Origin: CAZKRL01 sp964555295
GTDB lineage: Bacteria; Bacteroidota; Bacteroidia; Flavobacteriales_D; Sanyastnellaceae
Length of the DNA stretch: 29,515 nucleotides
Assembly: GCA_964555295.1 (NCBI GenBank)
Contig: CAZKRL010000037.1
Span: 1 to 29,515, forward strand
Direction of reading: 5' to 3'
How positions within the stretch are numbered: the first letter of the stretch is position 1; the number at the start of each line of letters is the position of its first letter. The translations under genes and the position numbers were made by a program. This document shows, one piece after another, positions 1 through 7,954 of this stretch. The notes beneath the pieces are model-generated. The model saw nothing but the letters and a program-made list of their open reading frames with translations, made no database searches and had not been told where the DNA came from.

Positions 1-215
1 TAACCGCGATTATCGTAGACAAACTCGGCGTAGAGGAAGTTCAGGTAACCCGCGAAGCCAATTTCACTAATGATTTAGGCGCGGACTCTCTCGATACAGT
101 AGAACTCATCATGGAGTTCGAAAAAGAGTTTAATATTGCCATTCCAGATGATCAGGCAGAGAAAATCTCTACCGTAGGTCAAGCTATAGATTATATCGCG
201 AATAACGCGAAGTAA
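1..215 (+). CDS. acpP: Acyl carrier protein, 3' part (5' end outside window)
   Basis: This is the C-terminal 70 codons of acyl carrier protein, which carries growing fatty acyl chains on a phosphopantetheine arm. The reading frame begins at base 3 and ends with TAA at 213-215. The attachment site is visible as GADSLDTVELIMEFEKEF, where the serine after D receives the arm, and the acidic helix II follows it. The tail IPDDQAEKISTVGQAIDYI is typical of the bacterial protein. The start codon lies before the window. The next gene, fabF, begins 19 bases downstream. The order acpP-fabF-rnc is widespread in bacteria and supports the call. Confidence 0.96.
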   Translation, partial: TAIIVDKLGVEEVQVTREANFTNDLGADSLDTVELIMEFEKEFNIAIPDDQAEKISTVGQAIDYIANNAK

Positions 216-234
216 CCCTTAAATTTCCCATTTC

Positions 235-1485
235 ATGCAATTGAAACGGGTCGTTGTAACAGGTCTGGGAGCACTGACTCCCCTAGGAAATTCCTTAGAA
301 GACTATTGGAACGGTCTTGTCGCAGGCGTTAGCGGAGCCAATCTCATCACTCGATTTGATGCCTCTCGTTTCAAAACGCGTTTTGCCTGCGAACTGAAAA
401 ATTTCAATGTGGAAGACCATATTGAAAAGAAAGAGGCCAGAAGAATGGACCCCTACACGCATTACGCACTTATTGTTGCCAAAGAAGCCATCGCTGATGC
501 CGGCATGGATCTGGAGAAGATCAATAAAGATCGCGTAGGTGTTATCTGGGGATCCGGAATCGGCGGTCTGCTTACGTTCCAGGAAGAGTGTGTGAACTAC
601 GCAAAGGGCGATGGTTCTCCGCGATTCAATCCTTTTTTCATTCCAAAAATGATTGCGGATATTGCCTCAGGTCATATCTCTATTAATTATGGTTTCCGCG
701 GACCGAACTATACTACAACCTCTGCTTGCGCGTCGTCAAACAATGCGATGATTGACGCCTTCAATTATATTCGACTGGGCAAGTCTGATATTATCATCTC
801 AGGGGGCTCTGAAGCCGCAGTAACCGAGGCGGGTGTAGGAGGTTTCAATGCTTGCAAAGCGCTCTCAGAAAACAATGACAGCTATGCTTCTGCCTCTCGT
901 CCGTTCGATGTTACCCGCGACGGCTTCGTTCTGGGCGAAGGTGCCGGCTGTATCATCCTTGAGGAATATGAACACGCCAAAGCCCGTGGAGCAAAAATTT
1001 ATTGTGAGCTGATGGGCGGTGGTCTCAGTGCCGACGCATATCACATTACTGCCCCACATCCTGAAGGACTCGGAGCGAAACTGGTAATGAACCATGCTTT
1101 AGAAGATGCCGGCATGAAGGCCGAAGATATTGATTATATCAATGTTCATGGTACCTCAACGCCACTCGGTGATGTTCAGGAAGCACGCGCTATTCAGCAT
1201 GTATTTGGCGAGCACGCCTACAAGCTCAACATATCAAGCACCAAGTCGATGACAGGTCACCTTCTCGGTGCCGCCGGAGCTATTGAAGCCATTGCGTCTA
1301 TTATGGCCCTTCGGCACGGGATCATTCCTCCGACCATCAACTTTACTACGCCAGATCCTGAATTAGATCCCAAGTTGAACTTCACCTTCAACAAGGCGCA
1401 ACACCGTGAAGTGAATGCTGTGATGACCAATACATTCGGGTTCGGCGGCCACAACACATCGGCCATTTTCAGAAAGCTCCTATGA
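235..1485 (+). CDS. fabF: 3-oxoacyl-[acyl-carrier-protein] synthase II (KASII)
   Basis: This cytosolic condensing enzyme elongates acyl-ACP with malonyl-ACP in type II fatty acid synthesis. The protein has 416 residues, normal for FabF. The catalytic triad is visible: Cys165 in TTSACASSNN, His305 in INVHGTSTPLGD, and His342 in STKSMTGHLLGAAGA. The C-terminal glycine-rich turn NTFGFGGHN is also present. The ATG at 235 is placed by the N-terminal motif KRVVVTGLGALTPLG, which begins the thiolase fold. It follows acpP by 19 bases and its stop overlaps the rnc start as ATGA, so the two are probably translationally coupled. FabB is the alternative, but sequence features and the acpP-fabF-rnc context favour FabF. 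Confidence 0.97.
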   Translation: MQLKRVVVTGLGALTPLGNSLEDYWNGLVAGVSGANLITRFDASRFKTRFACELKNFNVEDHIEKKEARRMDPYTHYALIVAKEAIADAGMDLEKINKDRVGVIWGSGIGGLLTFQEECVNYAKGDGSPRFNPFFIPKMIADIASGHISINYGFRGPNYTTTSACASSNNAMIDAFNYIRLGKSDIIISGGSEAAVTEAGVGGFNACKALSENNDSYASASRPFDVTRDGFVLGEGAGCIILEEYEHAKARGAKIYCELMGGGLSADAYHITAPHPEGLGAKLVMNHALEDAGMKAEDIDYINVHGTSTPLGDVQEARAIQHVFGEHAYKLNISSTKSMTGHLLGAAGAIEAIASIMALRHGIIPPTINFTTPDPELDPKLNFTFNKAQHREVNAVMTNTFGFGGHNTSAIFRKLL

Positions 1486-2216
1486 ACTGGCTCCGGAAGC
1501 TCTTTCCGGCTAGAACAGCGCATCCGGAGACCCGCCGATTCCTTCAGCAAAAATTCGGCATCAGCGTTTACAATACATCATTATACGAGGAAGCCTTGCG
1601 CCACAGCTCGGCAAGCATCAGCGAGGAAGGAAGAAAGAACAACAATGAACGATTGGAGTTCTTGGGTGATAGCGTTCTCGATGCCGTAGTGGCCGACTAT
1701 CTCTACAACAAATACCCTAAACTTCCTGAGGGAGAACTCACCAAAATGAAGAGCAAAGTAGTGCGCAGAGAAAATCTAAATGATCTGGGCCGAAGCCTGG
1801 GGTTGGAAGAGCAAATCAAACTCAATATTGGAAAGCAACCCCTTCAGGAATCCATGTTGGGCAATGCCTTTGAAGCGTTGGTGGGTGCGATTTATATGGA
1901 TAAGGGCTTCGGTACAACGCGAAAAATTCTTATCGAGTTGCTGAAGAAACATGGCCTCGACACCAAGGTGCATGATCTGGTAGATTACAAAAGCAAGTTG
2001 CAGGAGTGGGCGCAGAAAAACAAGAAGCACATTCGCTATGAAGTCATCGAAGAAAAACAGACCGCAGGAAAAATGTATTTCAAAATTTCTCTGCGAATAG
2101 ATTTCAACGAATGGTCTATTGGTGAAGGCGGATCCAAAAAAGTAGCAGAACAAAAAGCGGCGGAAACGGCTTGCAAAAAAATATTTCACATCCATAAAAC
2201 ATCCCATGAATCATGA
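1482..2216 (+). CDS. rnc: Ribonuclease III
   Basis: RNase III is a double-strand-specific endoribonuclease that processes rRNA precursors and structured mRNAs. The 244-residue protein has the expected two parts. The catalytic domain carries the family signature ERLEFLGDSVLD at about 56-67, with Asp63 in the active site, and a second acidic site at Glu131 in GNAFEALVGAIYMD. A double-stranded RNA-binding domain follows at about 166-237, ending in the helix GGSKKVAEQKAAETACKKI. An N-terminal extension of about 15 residues precedes the first helix. The start overlaps fabF by four bases (ATGA) and the stop overlaps kbl in the same way. Confidence 0.97.
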   Translation: MNWLRKLFPARTAHPETRRFLQQKFGISVYNTSLYEEALRHSSASISEEGRKNNNERLEFLGDSVLDAVVADYLYNKYPKLPEGELTKMKSKVVRRENLNDLGRSLGLEEQIKLNIGKQPLQESMLGNAFEALVGAIYMDKGFGTTRKILIELLKKHGLDTKVHDLVDYKSKLQEWAQKNKKHIRYEVIEEKQTAGKMYFKISLRIDFNEWSIGEGGSKKVAEQKAAETACKKIFHIHKTSHES

Positions 2217-3412
2217 ATAAAGAATTCATTCAGTCCATTCAAACTGAGCTGGATAATATCCATGCCGCCGGATTATTCAAGAAGGAACGAATCATCACCT
2301 CACCGCAGGGCGCCGCAATTCAAGTGAATGAAGGAGTAGAGGTACTCAACTTTTGTGCAAATAATTACCTCGGCCTTTCATCGCATCCCGCTGTTACAAA
2401 AGCGGCGAAAGCGGCCATTGATTCTCATGGCTTTGGCATGAGCAGCGTGCGGTTCATCTGTGGCACTCAAGACATTCACAAAACATTGGAGAAGAAGATT
2501 GCAGAGTTTCTGCATACCGAAGACACAATTCTCTATGCGGCAGCATTTGATGCGAATGGCGGTGTGTTTGAACCCTTGCTGGGGGAGCAAGATGCCATCA
2601 TCAGTGATGCCCTCAACCATGCCTCGATCATTGATGGCGTGAGACTTTGCAAGGCCATGCGATACCGTTACGCCAACAACAATATGGCCGAACTTGAAGA
2701 GCAGCTCAAGGCGGCAGATCTTGCCGGCGCACGATACAAACTCATTGTAACGGATGGGGTTTTTTCGATGGATGGCTATGTGGCGCAACTCGATGTGATT
2801 TGCAACCTCGCCGATCAGTATAACGCGATGGTCATGGTAGATGAATGCCACGCCACCGGCTTCATCGGCAAGACCGGGCGCGGAACCATAGAACTGAAAA
2901 ATGTTTTGGGCCGGGTCGATATCATCACGGGAACCTTAGGCAAAGCATTGGGCGGCGCGATGGGCGGTTTTACCACAGGCAAAAGAGAAGTTATTGAATT
3001 ACTCCGACAGCGCTCACGGCCCTATCTCTTTTCGAACTCACTTGCACCGAGTATCGTGGGCGCGAGCATCGCCGTTTTTGATTTACTCAGCGGCACAACC
3101 GAATTGCGAGACAAGCTTGAACGTAATATCCATCAGTTCAAGAAAGGCATCCGCGCAGCAGGATTCGACATAAGAGACGGTGAATCGGCCATTGTTCCGG
3201 TGATGTTGTACGACGCTCGTCTTGCACAAGAGTTTGCCGCACAATTGTTGGAAGAAGGTATTTATGTCATTGGTTTTTTCTACCCCGTTGTGCCCAAAGA
3301 GCAGGCGCGTATCCGCGTGCAATTATCAGCAGCGCATGAGCCAGAACACATCGATAAAGCGCTGGCGGCTTTTACTAAAGTAGGGCGTGCACTCGGGGTT
3401 ATTAAGTCGTGA
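2213..3412 (+). CDS. kbl: Glycine C-acetyltransferase (2-amino-3-ketobutyrate CoA ligase)
   Basis: This PLP enzyme interconverts 2-amino-3-ketobutyrate plus CoA with glycine plus acetyl-CoA, the second step of threonine breakdown. It has 399 residues. The PLP Schiff-base lysine is Lys244 in IITGTLGKALGGAMGG, the same position as I recall for the E. coli enzyme. Other family blocks are NFCANNYLGLSSHP at about 46-59, SVRFICGTQDIHK at 78-90, SDALNHASIIDGVRLCK and LRQRSRPYLFSNSLAP. These are near-identical to Kbl as I remember it and less like BioF or serine palmitoyltransferase. The usual partner, threonine dehydrogenase, is not adjacent; a flavin-dependent oxidoreductase follows instead. The start overlaps rnc by four bases. 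Confidence 0.95.
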   Translation: MNKEFIQSIQTELDNIHAAGLFKKERIITSPQGAAIQVNEGVEVLNFCANNYLGLSSHPAVTKAAKAAIDSHGFGMSSVRFICGTQDIHKTLEKKIAEFLHTEDTILYAAAFDANGGVFEPLLGEQDAIISDALNHASIIDGVRLCKAMRYRYANNNMAELEEQLKAADLAGARYKLIVTDGVFSMDGYVAQLDVICNLADQYNAMVMVDECHATGFIGKTGRGTIELKNVLGRVDIITGTLGKALGGAMGGFTTGKREVIELLRQRSRPYLFSNSLAPSIVGASIAVFDLLSGTTELRDKLERNIHQFKKGIRAAGFDIRDGESAIVPVMLYDARLAQEFAAQLLEEGIYVIGFFYPVVPKEQARIRVQLSAAHEPEHIDKALAAFTKVGRALGVIKS

Positions 3413-3418
3413 TGAGCA

Positions 3419-4438
3419 TTGAAATCCTCCGAGAAAGAAATCATTATCATCGGTCAGGGCCTTGCAGGTTCGTCGATCGCTCTCGAATTTGAGGATCGGG
3501 GAATCTTTCCGTTTGTCATTGACAACCACCATTATCAGGCGTCTAGCAAGATTGCCGCCGGGCTTTGGAATCCGGTGTCATTCAGAAATATGAAAACGGT
3601 TTGGATGGCGGAAGAATGTTTGAGGATTAACGATGAGAAATATCCAGCATGGGAAAAAAAGCTCGGCACTCAATTCTATCATCCTACGCAACTTGTGCGA
3701 ATCCACCGCGACGCAGAAGAGGTCAATAACTGGGATGTAGGCAAAGAGAAAAACCCTTACCTCCAACACACGTATTCTTCAAAACCCATTGCCCATGCAA
3801 GCTGCGGATGTGGAGAGGTTTCCCATTGCGGATGGATGAATGTTCCGCAATTCATTCACTCGACGGCCCGGCACTTGAAAAACGCGAATCGTTTGATGCA
3901 CGATTTGCTTACTCCTGAAAAGATTCATTCTTTATTAGGAGAAGGAAAAACCGTTGTTTTATGCACCGGATATCAGGCGCCTTGGCCTTGGTGGCCGGTA
4001 AATCCTAACAAAGGGGAGGTTATCGAATTGAATACAAATCATGCTTTGGAGGCCATTGTTCACTTCTCGCACTTTGTGATTCCGTTGAATGATAATCAAA
4101 TCAAAATGGGCTCAACCTATCAACTCGATCCGTCTGATATGGAGCCCACACAGCAAGGCAGAGAAGAGTTAGAGCAGGCATTCAAAGAAACATTCTCATC
4201 GACATTTGAAGTATGTCGGCATCAGGCGGGTTATCGCCCCACGACTGGCGACCGCAGGCCTGTGCTGGGAAGGCTATCTTCTGATCAATCGTTATTCATC
4301 TTTTCGGGTCTTGGCTCAAGAGGTGTTTTGATGGCGCCATTGCTTGCGCAAATGCTTGTCCGAAATATTCTCGACGGATCCAAAATCCATCCCGAAGCGG
4401 ATGTCGTTCGATATCTTCGCCGGAGAACCGCGAACTAG
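3419..4438 (+). CDS. FAD-dependent oxidoreductase, D-amino-acid/glycine oxidase (DAO) family
   Basis: The protein has 339 residues and a typical N-terminal dinucleotide-binding fold: strand EIIIIGQGLAGSS with the GxGxxG glycines at about 12-17. The C-terminal segment GYRPTTGDRRPVLGRL and the final FSGLGSRGVLMAPLLAQML match the FAD-closing motif of amine and amino-acid oxidases. The substrate is not apparent. Position after kbl suggests amino-acid metabolism, which is only an inference. The frame is opened by TTG at 3419, since an in-frame stop lies at 3413-3415 and no ATG occurs before the FAD motif. An out-of-frame ATG at 3412 overlaps the kbl stop, so a one-base error at the start is possible. 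The DUF3050 gene follows after 28 bases. Confidence 0.83.
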   Translation: MKSSEKEIIIIGQGLAGSSIALEFEDRGIFPFVIDNHHYQASSKIAAGLWNPVSFRNMKTVWMAEECLRINDEKYPAWEKKLGTQFYHPTQLVRIHRDAEEVNNWDVGKEKNPYLQHTYSSKPIAHASCGCGEVSHCGWMNVPQFIHSTARHLKNANRLMHDLLTPEKIHSLLGEGKTVVLCTGYQAPWPWWPVNPNKGEVIELNTNHALEAIVHFSHFVIPLNDNQIKMGSTYQLDPSDMEPTQQGREELEQAFKETFSSTFEVCRHQAGYRPTTGDRRPVLGRLSSDQSLFIFSGLGSRGVLMAPLLAQMLVRNILDGSKIHPEADVVRYLRRRTAN

Positions 4439-4466
4439 TAAGAACAGAAATTGTTAGATCTAGGAA

Positions 4467-5279
4467 ATGTCTGAAAACCACATTCAACAACTTAAGGCAA
4501 CGTTGCAGCCTGAGCTCGAAAGGCTCCGGTCTCATCAGTTATATCACTCCATCAGCACCATGCGTTGTGTGCGCACCTATATGCAGCATCATGTATTTGC
4601 GGTATGGGATTTTATGTCGCTGCTGAAGTGTTTGCAACATGAACTCACCTGCACGCAAATCCCATGGCTTCCGAAGGGTGATCCCGCGATTCGTTACATG
4701 ATCAATGAGATTGTGATTGGTGAAGAATCTGATTCTGACCCTGACGGCGGACATACCAGTCACTTCGAATTGTATTTGCGCGGCATGAAACAATGTGGCG
4801 CCGACTGTGAGAGTATTGGTGCTTTCATTGCGTTGATTCAATCGGGCGTTTCGGTGCGAGAGGCACTGATGAAATCTGGCGCCCCCGATGCATGCCGAGA
4901 TTTTGTGAACCACACTTTTGCCATTATTCACGAGGGGGCTCTGCACAAAATTGCCGCGGCATTCGCGTTTGGTCGAGAAGACGTAATACCCACCATGTTC
5001 CGCGAAGTAGTGAGCGGACTCAACACAAATCATGACGACCAGCTTTCCATTTTCAAATATTATCTCGAGCGACATATTGAGCTGGATGGTGATGAGCACG
5101 GGGAGTTGGCCATGAGAATGGTACAAAATATTTGTGGCAGCAATGAAGTCCTATGGAACGAAGCTGCAACCGCAGCGGTGCAATGTCTTCAGATGCGCTT
5201 AAGACTTTGGGATGCGATTTTGCACGTCAACTCCATCGAATCGAATCCAGTTAATTTAGCCGACACATTAAACAAATAA
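4467..5279 (+). CDS. DUF3050 protein, heme-oxygenase-like fold, possible diiron enzyme
   Basis: The 270-residue protein matches my recollection of the DUF3050 family, which is mainly helical and predicted to adopt the heme oxygenase/TenA fold. Its function is unknown. No signal peptide or membrane segment is visible. The spacing of acidic and histidine residues resembles heme-oxygenase-like diiron oxidases. Glu86/Glu87 and His99 lie in INEIVIGEESDSD and HTSHFELYLRGM. Glu156 or Glu171 sits in the next helix pair. His203, Asp207 and His211 lie in YLERHIELDGDEHGELA. Metal binding is inferred, not shown. The gene follows the flavoenzyme by 28 bases and precedes ferritin by 10 bases, so shared transcription with an iron-storage gene is likely. 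Confidence 0.82.
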   Translation: MSENHIQQLKATLQPELERLRSHQLYHSISTMRCVRTYMQHHVFAVWDFMSLLKCLQHELTCTQIPWLPKGDPAIRYMINEIVIGEESDSDPDGGHTSHFELYLRGMKQCGADCESIGAFIALIQSGVSVREALMKSGAPDACRDFVNHTFAIIHEGALHKIAAAFAFGREDVIPTMFREVVSGLNTNHDDQLSIFKYYLERHIELDGDEHGELAMRMVQNICGSNEVLWNEAATAAVQCLQMRLRLWDAILHVNSIESNPVNLADTLNK

Positions 5280-5289
5280 TATATCCACC

Positions 5290-5796
5290 ATGCTCAACAA
5301 GAAAGTAGAAAAAGCGCTGAACGCGCAAATCAAAATAGAAGCAGAAAGCAGTCAGGCATATCTTGCTATGGCGGGATGGGCTGAGCTCAATGGCTTTCAG
5401 GGAGTGAGTGCTTTCCTATACACGCACAGCGACGAGGAGAGAATGCACATGCTCAAACTCATCAAATTTGTCAATGATCGTGGCGGCAAAGCGGTGATTC
5501 CTAGCTTGGCACAGCCGACGGATTCATTCAAAGACTTACAACAACTATTCAGCGTGCTTCTGTCTCATGAAACAAGAGTAACTGCTGAGATCAACACGGT
5601 CGTAGATATTTGTTTGCGCGAGAAGGACTACACTACGCACAACTTCATGCAATGGTACGTGAGCGAACAGATCGAAGAAGAAACGCTTGCACGTAATATT
5701 ATGGACAAGCTCAAGCTCATTGGCAATGACAAAGGGGCGCTCTACATTTTTGATTCTGATATTCAGAAAATGGGCGGGGCATCAGCTGAGGAATAA
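5290..5796 (+). CDS. ftnA: Ferritin (non-heme, FtnA type)
   Basis: Bacterial ferritin oxidises ferrous iron and stores it as a mineral in a 24-subunit cytosolic shell. This 168-residue protein has a complete ferroxidase centre: Glu17, Glu50, His53, Glu94, Gln127 and Glu130, the same numbering I recall for E. coli FtnA. The third-site residues Glu49, Glu126 and Glu129 are also present. Recognisable blocks are AESSQAYLAMAGWAE, HSDEERMHMLKLI and QWYVSEQIEEETLAR. There is no heme-ligating Met of the bacterioferritin type in the expected place. It ends the plus-strand run, 8 bases before the convergent epimerase gene, leaving no room for a separate terminator. Confidence 0.95.
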   Translation: MLNKKVEKALNAQIKIEAESSQAYLAMAGWAELNGFQGVSAFLYTHSDEERMHMLKLIKFVNDRGGKAVIPSLAQPTDSFKDLQQLFSVLLSHETRVTAEINTVVDICLREKDYTTHNFMQWYVSEQIEEETLARNIMDKLKLIGNDKGALYIFDSDIQKMGGASAEE

Positions 5797-5804
5797 TCCC
5801 TGCT

Positions 5805-6209
5805 TTATTTTACATCTTGACATAGCTCAATCAAAACGCCCGCTGTAGTTTTAGGGTGTAGAAAGGCGATTAGTTTATTGTCGGCACCTGGTTTAGGGGT
5901 TTTATGAATTAGCTGAAAGCCGAGGGACTCCAAGCGTTCCATTTCCGCCATAATGTCGTCAACGTCAAGCGCGATATGATGTACTCCTTGGGGGAACCGC
6001 TCCAAATATCTCGCAATAGCGCTATCCGGGTGAGTTGCCTCCAGCAGTTCCAATTTAGTCTCGCCTAACATGAAAAATGTAGTCAGTACATTTTCAGAAG
6101 CAACCTGCTCTTCCTTAAAATGTGGATAGCCCAGGAGTTTTTCGAAAGTCATTCTTACCTCATCTGTGCTTTTCACAGCGATACCAATATGTTCAATTTT
6201 TCGAATCAT
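5805..6209 (-). CDS. mce: Methylmalonyl-CoA epimerase
   Basis: This glyoxalase-fold enzyme interconverts the R and S forms of methylmalonyl-CoA, linking propionyl-CoA and succinyl-CoA metabolism. It has 134 residues, the normal length. The vicinal-oxygen-chelate pattern is visible: His7 in IEHIGIAV, the segment VHHIALDVDDI at about 76-86, and Glu128 in GVLIELCQ near the C-terminus. The N-terminal MIRKIEHIGIAVKS and the middle KLELLEATHPDS are typical of this family. It is the last gene of a minus-strand run and its ATG overlaps the stop of the preceding gene by four bases. Other glyoxalase-like proteins are possible but less likely. Confidence 0.92.
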   Translation of the reverse strand: MIRKIEHIGIAVKSTDEVRMTFEKLLGYPHFKEEQVASENVLTTFFMLGETKLELLEATHPDSAIARYLERFPQGVHHIALDVDDIMAEMERLESLGFQLIHKTPKPGADNKLIAFLHPKTTAGVLIELCQDVK

Positions 6210-7003
6210 TTTTTAGTGACGTGAACGCCCGGTCTATTGTCGTAACTCAAATAATAACTGCCCGCAGGAAGAATAGCCGTATCAATGGATTTGCCAAAGC
6301 CACTTCTTATGAGGTTACCAAACTCGGAATACAGCTCATAGCCCGTTTCCCTGGAGAAGTCCAGGGATTTAGAAAATTGCGCCTTGGCGATCTCTACCGG
6401 AGGGGCGGTGTTGACGAACTTATATTCTGGAGCCATCCTTTGGCCCTTGTAATCGAGTTGATATACCCGAAAGATATTTTGGCCCGACGTTAGGCGAACA
6501 CTGACTTCATAGCTCGCGCTATCCATACCCGACCCTTTTATACCAGCGGCAACGACCCACTTATTCCACTTGAATTGCTCAACTACATAATCTATGGGCA
6601 ACCGCTCTCTTCTGGTCTTCCACTTAAGCTGTCCTAGTTCATTACAAGTTATTTCTGTCAACTCAAAAGTGCTCGACGGATATATCGCGTCCGGGTTTAC
6701 AATGCGCACCTCACAACGTTCCTTTGTTCGAAAAGTTAGATTTACTGCATCCCCTATTTTCAGTGACCATATGCCTAAATCAATTTCGAAAGACGACGAA
6801 TTAACTTCATCCGAACCCGGTCTTTCATTGATAAGGACCTCGTATATACAATATCCGCTACCATTGTTTGAAGGGGGGTTTTGCACATAAACATTTTTCC
6901 CTTGATAATATCCTTTGATGATTACCACCTCAGCACGAGAGGGCGTGCACATAAGCGTGAAAATCACTAGTAGAACAGAGATTGCGCGTGTGAATATTCT
7001 CAT
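6206..7003 (-). CDS. Exported protein of unknown function
   Basis: I do not recognise this 265-residue protein. A signal peptide is clear: basic start MRIFTRA, a hydrophobic core to about residue 20, then PSRA followed by EVV, giving probable cleavage after residue 24. A cysteine at residue 19 (LMC) makes a lipoprotein conceivable but the position is poor. The mature part looks beta-rich with repeated short domains. The last 45 residues (YELYSEFGNLIRSGFGKSID, then LPAGSYYLSYDN) resemble the final strands of a type A T9SS sorting domain, although the usual PNP motif is missing. It sits in a run of envelope genes, overlapping neighbours by four bases on both sides. Confidence 0.75.
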   Translation of the reverse strand: MRIFTRAISVLLVIFTLMCTPSRAEVVIIKGYYQGKNVYVQNPPSNNGSGYCIYEVLINERPGSDEVNSSSFEIDLGIWSLKIGDAVNLTFRTKERCEVRIVNPDAIYPSSTFELTEITCNELGQLKWKTRRERLPIDYVVEQFKWNKWVVAAGIKGSGMDSASYEVSVRLTSGQNIFRVYQLDYKGQRMAPEYKFVNTAPPVEIAKAQFSKSLDFSRETGYELYSEFGNLIRSGFGKSIDTAILPAGSYYLSYDNRPGVHVTKK

Positions 7004-7533
7004 AACAACAATTTTAAAGTGGAAAGAATTTCTTTCATTCTCTGTATATCCCCATCGGTGTATTCGCCCTCTGGTGATGAGCTTACAAGAATACGTTGAG
7101 AGTTGGACTCAAGAATGCTAATAATCATTTGGTCGTATTTGTTGCCGTCGGGTAAAACCCGATTGTATATGGCAAAGTGCTTACTTGTATCAGCCCATTG
7201 AATGTTGAATAGGGCGTCGCGCTGTTTATCATTCAGCACTTCTTGCCATGTTCTGCTCTCTGGAGAAATTTCCAGCGCAATTTGTTGAGCCGCATCACGA
7301 ATTTGAAATACTCCTCTTGCCGAATTGAAATTCATCTGAGGGTCGCCGTGTGCCATTAATTCACCGGGAATAGTTACCTGAAAATATAATCCTGCTTCCT
7401 TGATTGTATATAGGGAATCGTCACTTTGTAGATCAATCTCTTGCGCCAAGCTTACGGCCACAGATTTATCCCCACTATCTCCGCATGACACCATCAATAG
7501 CGACATTAAAAACATTAACCCTACAGCCCGCAT
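7000..7533 (-). CDS. Small lipoprotein of unknown function
   Basis: The protein has 177 residues with a lipoprotein signal: hydrophobic MRAVGLMFLMSLLMVSC, with a lipobox-like LMVSC and Cys17 as the probable lipidated residue, followed by GDSGDK. The mature part contains YFQVTIPGELMAHGDPQM and a C-terminal RILVSSSPEGEYTDGDIQRM. It resembles small PsbP-like or surface lipoproteins in general shape only; I cannot assign a family. It lies 15 bases after the DUF486 gene and overlaps the next gene by four bases, so it is very likely co-transcribed and translated with both. Confidence 0.75.
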   Translation of the reverse strand: MRAVGLMFLMSLLMVSCGDSGDKSVAVSLAQEIDLQSDDSLYTIKEAGLYFQVTIPGELMAHGDPQMNFNSARGVFQIRDAAQQIALEISPESRTWQEVLNDKQRDALFNIQWADTSKHFAIYNRVLPDGNKYDQMIISILESNSQRILVSSSPEGEYTDGDIQRMKEILSTLKLLL

Positions 7534-7548
7534 AGTTCGGCAAGTTAT

Positions 7549-7923
7549 TTATTTTCTCATTACCAGCCACACCGCAGCAAATACCAGACCCATTGCGGCG
7601 TAATGATTCCATCGCAACCCTTCGCTCTTGAACAGCACACATGAGAATATGACAAACACGAATAGCGTAATTGCCTCTTGAATAATTTTAAGTTGAACCA
7701 AACTAAACGGACCTCCCATTTCTTTACTTCCCAGGCGGTTTGCTGGAACCATAAGACAATACTCAAAAAACGCAATTCCCCAACTCACCAGTATCATTGT
7801 CAACATACCCCAATTCTTTGCAAATGACAAATCCTTTAGTCTCAAATGCCCGTACCATGCAAACGTCATAAACACATTGCTCAACAGTAACAATACGATC
7901 GTACTAATTCCTCTCAATTCCAT
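7549..7923 (-). CDS. DMT-superfamily membrane protein, DUF486 family
   Basis: This 124-residue protein has four predicted membrane helices at roughly 7-25, 36-56, 75-95 and 104-121. The segment FMTFAWYGHLRLKD followed by WGIAFFEYCLMVPANRLG is characteristic of DUF486, a short member of the drug/metabolite transporter superfamily. The conserved PANR and FSLVQLKIIQEAITL segments are both present. Transport substrate is unknown; small relatives in this superfamily act as dimers. It lies between the Rieske-fold lipoprotein gene (31 bases upstream) and a lipoprotein gene (15 bases downstream), all on the minus strand. Confidence 0.9.
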   Translation of the reverse strand: MELRGISTIVLLLLSNVFMTFAWYGHLRLKDLSFAKNWGMLTMILVSWGIAFFEYCLMVPANRLGSKEMGGPFSLVQLKIIQEAITLFVFVIFSCVLFKSEGLRWNHYAAMGLVFAAVWLVMRK

Positions 7924-7954
7924 GGCTGCTATCCGGGTTTTACCGTGACATTCT

